From Pseudomonadota bacterium (GTDB lineage Bacteria; Pseudomonadota; Gammaproteobacteria; Burkholderiales; Rhodocyclaceae): a stretch of 37,980 nt of DNA. Both the position numbers and the translations under genes were made by a program. The stretch lies in assembly GCA_026399515.1 (NCBI GenBank), contig JAPLQT010000056.1, positions 1 through 37,980 of the forward strand, in the 5' to 3' direction. Below, in pieces: positions 31,469-37,980 of this stretch. Numbering within the stretch: the first letter of the stretch is position 1; each line of letters begins with the position of its first letter. The notes under the pieces were generated by a model, which saw only the letters and a program-made list of their open reading frames with translations, did no database searches and had not been told where the DNA came from.

Positions 31469-32083
31469 ATGAACAACATCTCACGCATCTCACTACTCGC
31501 AGCCGCCCTGCTCACACTGGTCGCCGCCGCCCACGCCGACGGCGATTACCGCGCCCAGGCCTTGTCCATGATGAAGCAGGATTTCGTCACCAAGGGACAG
31601 GCCAGCGCCGACCGCATTTCCGAAGACGGCCTACAAGCCATCTGCAATCGCACCGGCAACAAGCCGCCGCCCGAAATCGCCCATCGCCTCGAAGCCGACC
31701 AATTGGCCGGCGTCAAACTGCCCGCCGACGGCAAGCTGCTGGGCGACTGGAAGTCGGGCGAGCAGATCGCCCAGTCCGGCCGCGGCTTCACCTGGACCGA
31801 CGCGCCGGGCCTACCGGTCGGCGGCAACTGCTACAACTGCCACCAGATCGCGCCCAAGGAAACCTCCTTCGGCACGGTCGGCCCCAGCCTGTTCCAGTTC
31901 GGTAAATTGCGCGGCAACACTGCGGAAATGCAGAAGTACGTCTATAGCAAAATCTACAACGCCAAGTCCTTCAACCTGTGTTCGGCGATGCCGCGCTTCG
32001 GCCATATCGGCGCCCTCACCGAGAAACAGATCAAAGACCTGGTGGGCCTGCTGATGGACCCGGAATCGCCGGTCAACAAATAG
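31469..32083 (+). CDS. soxX: Cytochrome c subunit SoxX, long form
   Basis: A 204-residue protein with a signal peptide (about 1-23). The heme site is CYNCH (Cys121-His125), and the distal ligand is probably Met174 (SAMPRFGH). An N-terminal extension of about 75 residues before the cytochrome core makes it longer than short SoxX proteins; it carries Cys59 and Cys171 is near the heme ligand. It pairs with SoxA in the SoxAX complex. GGGAGA lies upstream and soxB follows at once. Confidence 0.94.
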   Translation: MNNISRISLLAAALLTLVAAAHADGDYRAQALSMMKQDFVTKGQASADRISEDGLQAICNRTGNKPPPEIAHRLEADQLAGVKLPADGKLLGDWKSGEQIAQSGRGFTWTDAPGLPVGGNCYNCHQIAPKETSFGTVGPSLFQFGKLRGNTAEMQKYVYSKIYNAKSFNLCSAMPRFGHIGALTEKQIKDLVGLLMDPESPVNK

Positions 32084-32084
32084 C

Positions 32085-33824
32085 ATGGCCATGCACCGCC
32101 GCGAATTCCTGCAAGTCCTGGCCGCCGCCGCCGCGGCGGGTTTCGCTCTCGACTCCCCGGATTTACTTGCCGCGCAGGGTGGTGGTGGCGCGGGAAAGTT
32201 CTACGACCTGCCCCGTTTCGGCAACGTCTCGCTGCTGCACTTCACCGACTGCCACGCGCAACTATCGCCGATCTATTTTCGTGAACCGAGCGTCAATCTC
32301 GGCCTCGGAGCCGCGCTGGGCAAGGCGCCGCACCTGGTCGGCGAACATCTGCTGAAGGCCTTCCGCATCAAGCCCGGCACGGCGGAAGCGCATGCCTTCA
32401 CCTACCTGGACTTCGCCCAGGCGGCCAAGACCTATGGCAAGATCGGCGGCTTCGCCCATCTCGCCACGCTGGTCAAACAACTGCGCGCCTCCAGGCCGGG
32501 ATCGCTGCTGCTGGACGGCGGCGACACCTGGCAGGGCTCGGCCACCGCGCTGTGGAGCCGAGGACAAGATATGGTCGACGCCAGCAAACTGCTCGGCGTC
32601 GATATCATGACCGGGCATTGGGAATTCACCCTCGGGCATCAGCGCGTCGAGGAAATCGTCGCCAAGGATTTCGCCGGCAAGATCGAGTTCCTCGCCCAGA
32701 ACGTCAAGACATCGGATTTCGGCGACCCGGTATTCAAACCCTACACGCTGCGCGAAATGAACGGCGTGCCGGTGGCGATCATCGGCCAGGCCTTCCCCTA
32801 CACGCCCATCGCCAACCCGCGCTGGATGGTGCCCGAATGGACCTTCGGCATCCAGGAAGAGGAGATGCAGAAAGTCGTCGACGAAGCCCGTGCCAAGGGC
32901 GCGCAGGTCGTGGTGGTGCTGTCGCATAACGGCATGGACGTCGACCTGAAAATGGCGACGCGCGTGACCGGCATCGACGCCATCCTCGGCGGCCACACCC
33001 ACGACGGCGTGCCGGCGCCCAGCATCGTCAAAAATTCAGGCGGACAAACGCTGGTCATCAACTCGGGCTCCAACGGCAAGTTCCTTTCGGTGCTCGACTT
33101 CGACGTCTCAGTTGGCAAAGGCACCGGCAAGATTCAAGGCTACCGCTACAAGCTATTGCCGGTGTTCGCCAATCTATTGCAGGCCGACCCCGCCATGGCG
33201 GCCCACATCGAGAAAGTACGCGCACCCTACCAGGACAAGCTGGCAGAAAAACTCGCCGTCTCCGAAGGCCTGCTCTACCGCCGCGGCAACTTCAACGGCT
33301 CCTGGGATCAGTTGATCCTTGACGCCATGCTGGAAGTCAAAGGCGCCGACATCGCCTTCTCACCCGGCTTCCGCTGGGGCACCACGATACTGCCGGGACA
33401 GACCATCACCATGGAACACCTGATGGACCAGACCGCCATCACCTATCCGTGGTCGACCCTGACGGAGATGAGCGCCGAGACCATCAAGACCATCCTCGAA
33501 GACGTCGGCGACAACCTGTTCAACCCCGATCCCTACTACCAACAGGGCGGCGACATGGTGCGCGTCGGCGGCATGACTTACACCTGCGATCCGAACGCCA
33601 GGATGGGCAGCCGCATCAACGACATGCGCCTCAACGGCAAACCGCTAGAAGCCGGCAAGACCTACAAGGTCGCCGGCTGGGCACCGGTGGCGGAAGGCGC
33701 CAAGGGCGAACCGATATGGGACGTGGTGGCGCGCTACCTGCGCGACAAGAAGACCATCGCTCCGCGCAAGCTGAACATGCCGAAGCTGGTTGGGATGGCC
33801 GGCAATCCCGGGATGCAGGTGTAA
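32085..33824 (+). CDS. soxB: Thiosulfohydrolase SoxB
   Basis: A 579-residue Tat-exported (HRREFLQ, residues 4-10) dimanganese hydrolase of the 5'-nucleotidase family. Metal-site motifs are FTDCH (Asp55, His57), DGGDTWQGS (Asp147), TGHWEFT (His178), LSHNGMD (His281) and GGHTHDG (His304, His306). It releases sulfate from SoxY-bound sulfonate. The ATG at 32085 is one base after the soxX stop; ATG 32091 is also possible. It ends the sox run: the next gene is unrelated and on the other strand, so soxCD do not follow. Confidence 0.96.
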   Translation: MAMHRREFLQVLAAAAAAGFALDSPDLLAAQGGGGAGKFYDLPRFGNVSLLHFTDCHAQLSPIYFREPSVNLGLGAALGKAPHLVGEHLLKAFRIKPGTAEAHAFTYLDFAQAAKTYGKIGGFAHLATLVKQLRASRPGSLLLDGGDTWQGSATALWSRGQDMVDASKLLGVDIMTGHWEFTLGHQRVEEIVAKDFAGKIEFLAQNVKTSDFGDPVFKPYTLREMNGVPVAIIGQAFPYTPIANPRWMVPEWTFGIQEEEMQKVVDEARAKGAQVVVVLSHNGMDVDLKMATRVTGIDAILGGHTHDGVPAPSIVKNSGGQTLVINSGSNGKFLSVLDFDVSVGKGTGKIQGYRYKLLPVFANLLQADPAMAAHIEKVRAPYQDKLAEKLAVSEGLLYRRGNFNGSWDQLILDAMLEVKGADIAFSPGFRWGTTILPGQTITMEHLMDQTAITYPWSTLTEMSAETIKTILEDVGDNLFNPDPYYQQGGDMVRVGGMTYTCDPNARMGSRINDMRLNGKPLEAGKTYKVAGWAPVAEGAKGEPIWDVVARYLRDKKTIAPRKLNMPKLVGMAGNPGMQV

Positions 33825-33873
33825 CGGGTCGGGGTTGCGCTGCGAATTTGAACTCGCGAACTCGAAATTTCGA

Positions 33874-34521
33874 TTAACAACTTGTCAGCTGCCTAGCGTG
33901 CAAGAAACTCACGCGGCCATTCTCAAGTCGCAGCAAGAGATCATTCAACACGTTGAAGCCTCCCTCACACCTTCCCTTTGCCTTACCTTGATAGTCAAAG
34001 GATATCCAAGGCCCTTGGTGATACGAAGGCGCTCCGAATCTTGTGTCGATAAAACTTCCCGATGCGCCGATCCAAAGTCCGGAATCGAGAACCAGCGGCT
34101 TCATTCCTGCGTGCAAGGCTGGGCAGTCTGTTGTTGCAATTCCATTCGGTAGAATTTCTGCGCTAATTCCTGTGACGCGGCGCTCTGGACCGCCCATCTC
34201 GCCGTCGGAAATGATCCAGATTCTCTCAACACGCGCCTGGTTCACGTTTGTATAGCAAACCCAGTTGATGCTTGCCCCTGCATCACCTTGGTGTGCAATG
34301 TCGCCGATCCCCACTGTCTTGCGCACGTCGTCAAGGGTTGTTTTCTCGAAGCGCACATGAAACGACCCCATCTTTATCGCTCTCGATGGTTTCCTATTCA
34401 TCGTGGCTCGCCACGTTATCGCGTCAAAGGGAGTCGTCGGGGGTGGGGTTCCCGCAAATGCAATGACGGCGCCCGGGATCAGAAAACCAAGCGCAATGAA
34501 GTGAAGCCGTTGGCGATTCAT
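33874..34521 (-). CDS. Orphan secreted protein of unknown function
   Basis: A 215-residue protein starting at ATG 34521 with a signal peptide (about 1-24, MNRQRLHFIALGFLIPG). A longer frame to 34614 would put charged residues before it. The mature part has four cysteines (including VCYTN, TDCPAL, GRCEGG and a C-terminal Cys), perhaps two disulfides. No family was recognised. The local base composition is visibly less GC-rich than the sox genes, which suggests different ancestry. It converges on soxB with 49 bases between. Confidence 0.6.
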   Translation of the reverse strand: MNRQRLHFIALGFLIPGAVIAFAGTPPPTTPFDAITWRATMNRKPSRAIKMGSFHVRFEKTTLDDVRKTVGIGDIAHQGDAGASINWVCYTNVNQARVERIWIISDGEMGGPERRVTGISAEILPNGIATTDCPALHAGMKPLVLDSGLWIGASGSFIDTRFGAPSYHQGPWISFDYQGKAKGRCEGGFNVLNDLLLRLENGRVSFLHARQLTSC

Positions 34522-34639
34522 TAAGGGGCACACGTCTGAATTCGCCGGCCAGCGCGACCTTTTTCGCCGGTCCGGTGGAATGACGTGCCATGCGAAATAG
34601 TACGGTTCGGGCACATAGGGTCATTTCCCATTTTCATTC

Positions 34640-37006
34640 TCAAGGTCGCGCCAGCAACACTGCTTGTCGCGAGGCGATCACCAGGCCGCCGGGCACGACG
34701 GCCACGGCGCGCGGCTCCAGCAGGCCACCTGGCGCGGCGCCGAGCGAGATACCGGGCTGCCCGGCGCGACCGAGGATGGTGCTTACGTCGCCCGAGCGGG
34801 TGATCTTGCGGATGGTGTGGTTGCCGGTGTCGGCGACATAGATATTGCCGGCCGCATCGAGGGCGATTCCCGCCGGGGAGGCAAAGCGCGCCAGCGCACC
34901 GGCGCCGTCGGTGCTGCCGGACTCGGTCATCTGGCCAGCCAGCAGGCTGAGCCCGCCATCGCGCGACAGATCGAACACTGCATGACCCAGTGTGAACACG
35001 ACGCGTCCGGAAGCATCACCCGCCAGACCGGCGGGCGCCGAGCCCTGAGCATTCACACTACGCAGCAGGCTGTCGCTACTGCCTCTGCTGTCGAGAAAAA
35101 TAGTGGTCTTCCCGGTCTGATCCAGCCGCTTGATCACAAAGTAGCCTAACGGTTGTGGCTCACCCGAACCAGGGAGTGAAGCGGTCGAAACCGTGGCAGA
35201 GGTAGTAAACCGGTCTCGCGTGACCATCAACCAGGTGCCGTCGCCGCAGGTGGCCAATGCTTCGAAGCCGCCGTCGCTATAGTCCAGCGGCAGCGTGCGC
35301 ACCTCCGCCGATGGCGAAATGGTGCGCAGATAGAGAGCATCACTGGCCAGCATGTTTCCGGCGGTATCGACCGCTATCGTGTACGGTCCGTAGAATTTGG
35401 CGTTCGAGCCGACGCCATCCGCATGGCCGTAGCTGTTCATGGCACCTGCCACGGTGCTGACGCTGCCATCCGGGGCGATGCGCCGCACTACCTTGTTGCC
35501 CGAGTCCGCGACGTAAATCTGGCCGCCGCCACCGGCAGCCATCCCGAAGTCGGCACCGAAACGCGCGTCGGCGCCGACTGAATCAATCAGGCGCTTACCC
35601 TGCGGCGCCAGGCCGGCCACCGTGCTGACACGCCCGTCCGGCGCAATCTTGCGGATCGTGTGATTGCCGGTGTCGGCCACGAACAGGTTGCCTTCGCGGT
35701 CGAGCGCCAGACCACTCGGGTCGTTGAAGCTTGCCGCCGTCCCCATGCCATCTTCGCTGCCAGCGATGCGGTCATTGCCGGCGAGCGTGACCCAAGCGCC
35801 GGCGGGTGACATCTTCAGGATGCCGTTATTAGACGAGAGGTAGAGATTGCCGGCGGCGTCGAAGACCATGCCACGCCGGGAATTAGGTGGAGTCGGCGTC
35901 TGACCGATGGCGACCGAGTTCCGGTTGGTCGTGGCGCAGCGCACTTCGCCGCCGGTAGTGGTGAAACAGACCCGGCCGCCTGGGTCCGCTGCCATCGCCG
36001 CAACGCCGAAACCGAGAATCCCCAGACTGCACCCGTTGGGATCGGGATAAGCGCCATAGTTCCAAAATAGGCTTAGCTGGCCAGCAGTGTCGCCTTTCAA
36101 GACGACGCATCGAGTTTCACCGGCGCTGTACAGGTTGCCTTGCGCATCAAGCACCAGTGCCGTTGCGCTTAGGCCAGCGGGCAGTGCGCCACCGGCCTGG
36201 TGCACAGGGTCTGCGGCAACTTGGGTACTGCCATCGGGTGCCACGCGCAGCACGGCCCAGGTTCCGAACAGGTAGGGATTGCTGTGGTTGTTTGAATCGG
36301 CGGCTGCGGCTGCGCGCGAACGTGACCAGACAGTCTGGTTGAGTGCCACATACAAGTTCCCTTGCGGATCGAACGCTACCTGCGTCGGTTCGCTATACAC
36401 GGTCTCGTGGCCTTCCGCATCTATGGGGGCTGGCAGCGTGGCTATGTCCGCCACGCTGCTGACCACGCCCGCGGGCGTGATCTTGCGCAGCAACTGGTTG
36501 CCGGTGTCGGCAACGAACAGATTGCCCTGCGCGTCAAATGCCAGACCTCGCGGCGAATTCAGCCGCGCCGCCGTGCCTATGCCGTCCTGGCAGCCGGCGC
36601 CGCCTTCTTCGAGCGTACCTGCCAGCAGCACCAGCTCGCGAAACGGTGGTGCGCCAGAGTCCGCGCCGCTGCCGCCCACTGACACAAGGCTGCCGACCGT
36701 GATCACCACGTTGGTATATGTCGAGCCATTCACCAGAACAGACGGAATGGTCAGTTGATTCGTTGAACCGTTGTAGCTATCGAAACTGGCGAGTGGTGTC
36801 CCCCCCCCCACGCTGACCACGCTGCCGACCGTTATCACCACGTTGGTATATGCCGCGCCATTCACCAGAACAGATGGAATGGTCAGTTGGTTTGTGGAGT
36901 CGTCATAAGAATCTGCCCCAAGAGCCTCTGCCGTAAAGGTCAGGCACGACAGGATCAATATCGCCGCCGAAACCCGGTGTCGGAAAGACGGTGTAGATCG
37001 CATCAC
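34640..37006 (-). CDS. Exported NHL-repeat (beta-propeller) protein
   Basis: A 788-residue protein with a signal peptide (about 1-30). Two near-identical N-terminal repeats follow (about 33-68 and 76-113, each with NQLTIPSVLVNG and TNVVITVGS). Many NHL repeats come next, each with a core like GNLFVADTGNHTIRKI followed by a VSTVAG turn. NHL propellers are extracellular or periplasmic binding scaffolds; no catalytic domain is seen. AAGGAGCACGTG lies just before the ATG at 37006. A 10-base G tract on the coding strand (36809-36800) encodes residues 67-69. A closely related, broken copy lies immediately upstream. Confidence 0.85.
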   Translation of the reverse strand: MMRSTPSFRHRVSAAILILSCLTFTAEALGADSYDDSTNQLTIPSVLVNGAAYTNVVITVGSVVSVGGGTPLASFDSYNGSTNQLTIPSVLVNGSTYTNVVITVGSLVSVGGSGADSGAPPFRELVLLAGTLEEGGAGCQDGIGTAARLNSPRGLAFDAQGNLFVADTGNQLLRKITPAGVVSSVADIATLPAPIDAEGHETVYSEPTQVAFDPQGNLYVALNQTVWSRSRAAAAADSNNHSNPYLFGTWAVLRVAPDGSTQVAADPVHQAGGALPAGLSATALVLDAQGNLYSAGETRCVVLKGDTAGQLSLFWNYGAYPDPNGCSLGILGFGVAAMAADPGGRVCFTTTGGEVRCATTNRNSVAIGQTPTPPNSRRGMVFDAAGNLYLSSNNGILKMSPAGAWVTLAGNDRIAGSEDGMGTAASFNDPSGLALDREGNLFVADTGNHTIRKIAPDGRVSTVAGLAPQGKRLIDSVGADARFGADFGMAAGGGGQIYVADSGNKVVRRIAPDGSVSTVAGAMNSYGHADGVGSNAKFYGPYTIAVDTAGNMLASDALYLRTISPSAEVRTLPLDYSDGGFEALATCGDGTWLMVTRDRFTTSATVSTASLPGSGEPQPLGYFVIKRLDQTGKTTIFLDSRGSSDSLLRSVNAQGSAPAGLAGDASGRVVFTLGHAVFDLSRDGGLSLLAGQMTESGSTDGAGALARFASPAGIALDAAGNIYVADTGNHTIRKITRSGDVSTILGRAGQPGISLGAAPGGLLEPRAVAVVPGGLVIASRQAVLLARP
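36800..36809 (-). repeat. Poly-G tract inside the NHL-repeat gene
   Basis: Ten consecutive C on plus (G on the coding strand) lie within codons 66-69 of the NHL-repeat gene. Gain or loss of one base would truncate the protein soon after the first N-terminal repeat. Such tracts are classic slippage sites. Confidence 0.85.
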
Positions 37007-37022
37007 GTGCTCCTTCGACTAG

Positions 37023-37980
37023 TCAAGGCCGCGCCAGCAACACTGCCTGTCGCGACGCGATCACCACGCCGCCCGGCACGACGGCCACGGCGCGTGGGTC
37101 CCTCAGGCCACCCGGCGTGGCGCCGAGCGAGATACCGGGCTGCCCGGCTCGGCCGAGGATGGTGCTTACGTTGCCCGCGCGTGTGATCTTGCGAATCGTG
37201 TGGTTGGCGGAGTCGGCGACATAAATGTTGCCGTCCGCATCGAGCGCCACGCCGGACGGGGACGAAAAGCGCGCCAGTGCCCCGGCGCCGTCGGCGCTGC
37301 CGAATTCGATCATGTGGCCAGCCAGCAGGCAGCACCCGCAATCATGACATGCCTGACGGCCAACCACGTGCCGTCGCCGCTGCTGGCCAATGCGTCGACC
37401 GTTCCGCCGCCAGCGTCCGGCGCCAGCGTGCGCACTTCTCCCGTTGGGGAAATGGTCCGCAGATCGGTGCCGTCGCCAGCCAGGACGTTGCCGGCAGAAT
37501 CCAGGGCTATCGAGGACGGCCCATAAAACCTGGCGTTCGAGCCGATACCATCGGCATGGCCATAACTATCGACGGCACCGGCCAGGGTGGTGACCGTGCC
37601 ATCCGGCGTGACTCGCCGCACTACTCGGTGACCTGTATCCGCCACGTAAATCTGGCCGCTGCCATTGGCTGCAAGCGCGGAGATGCCGGCGAAGCGCGCA
37701 GCGGCGCCCACCGCGTCGACCAGACGCTCCCACTGCGGAGCCAGGCCCGCCACGGTGCTGACGCGCCCGTCGGGCGATATCTTGCGGATGGTGGCGTTGC
37801 CGGTGTCGGCCACGAACAGGTTGCCCGTGTGGTCGAGCGCCAAACCGTTCGGTTGGCTGAAGCGCGCCGCCGTGCCCAGATCGTCGTCGAGGCCGGGAAC
37901 GGTGGCGTTGCCGGCGAACGTGGTCCAAGCGCCGACGGGCGAGAGCTTCTGGATGCTGTGTATCGAGGAGAGGTAAAGAT
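37023..37980 (-). pseudogene. Second NHL-repeat gene, broken by an out-of-frame internal deletion and cut by the window end
   Basis: From the window edge (in frame, reading LYLSSIHSIQKLSPVG) the first frame matches the middle of the neighbouring NHL protein (LYLSSNNGILKMSPAG) down to GDGTWLAV. It then stops at 37310. From about 37340 a second frame resumes at LLAGHMIEFGSADGAG, matching LLAGQMTESGSTDGAG of the intact copy, and runs to the same C-terminus (VIASRQAVLLARP). About 90 residues present in the intact copy between GDGTWL and LLAG are missing, replaced by a few codons, and the reading frame is broken. Only 16 bases separate it from the intact gene. The N-terminus lies outside the window. 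Confidence 0.8.

Noticed and set aside
33862-33873. Perfect 12-bp palindrome TCGAAATTTCGA after soxB
   Set aside because: It lies between two convergent stops, has no T tract and is too short for a terminator stem; probably chance.
1-37980. tRNA, rRNA, CRISPR arrays, insertion sequences or prophage
   Set aside because: I saw no tRNA-like or rRNA-like segments, no regularly spaced repeats, no transposase or phage proteins. The only close repeats are the 24-bp duplication and the tandem NHL genes.

Overview
The window looks like part of the chromosome of a GC-rich betaproteobacterium that lives by oxidising reduced sulfur compounds and fixing CO2. Three things support this. The first 42 bases on the minus strand encode the N-terminus of a form II RuBisCO (cbbM), next to cbbY and a divergent cbbR. 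A soxYZAXB cluster is present. Several sulfur-handling membrane proteins (two YeeE/YedE-type, two SulP-type), rhodaneses and a DsrE-like protein lie between them. Genus cannot be fixed from the sequence alone. No rRNA, tRNA, CRISPR array or insertion sequence was seen.

Layout. (1) 1-1913: cbbM 5' end and cbbY on minus, cbbR on plus, with CbbR-type TNA-N7-TNA boxes in both control regions. (2) 1938-2900: a lone senB-like selenosugar synthase. (3) 2985-5949: a minus-strand run of HMA metallochaperone, DedA-rhodanese fusion, YraQ/ArsP-type permease and a small CxxC thioredoxin-like protein. A CsoR-family repressor is divergent from it, and one perfect palindrome lies inside overlapping divergent promoters. 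(4) 5989-9128: a HlyD / FtsX-type permease / ATPase exporter. (5) 9191-16411: an FNR-type box followed by an octaheme cytochrome c, a b-type cytochrome, a large porin, a small periplasmic protein, a multi-rhodanese protein and a YeeE/YedE transporter. The composition resembles the Geobacter ext (selenite/tellurite) conduit clusters. (6) 16606-23092: a SulP transporter with a coiled-coil insertion, a SulP-STAS-Usp fusion, a DUF599 membrane protein and a Sel1-repeat protein. (7) 23255-25371: a frameshifted helix-turn-helix/[2Fe-2S]/reductase fusion, an S24-fold protein without the catalytic lysine, and a 75-residue protein. (8) 25584-33824: a FadL-type porin and a periplasmic partner, then yeeE, dsrE-like, soxY, soxZ, soxA, soxX and soxB. 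No soxCD is present. (9) 33874-37980: an orphan secreted protein and a tandem pair of NHL-repeat exported proteins. The complete copy carries a 10-bp G tract, and the second copy is decayed and runs off the window.

How the parts fit (inference). Thiosulfate or sulfane sulfur enters through YeeE and outer-membrane porins. SoxAX/YZ/B oxidise it in the periplasm, and without SoxCD sulfane sulfur would accumulate or pass to other carriers such as the DsrE-like protein. Electrons feed respiration and CbbM-based CO2 fixation. SulP proteins could move sulfate or bicarbonate. The FNR-controlled octaheme cytochrome cluster looks like a reductive or oxidative branch used when oxygen is low, acting on tetrathionate or on another sulfur, selenium or tellurium oxyanion.
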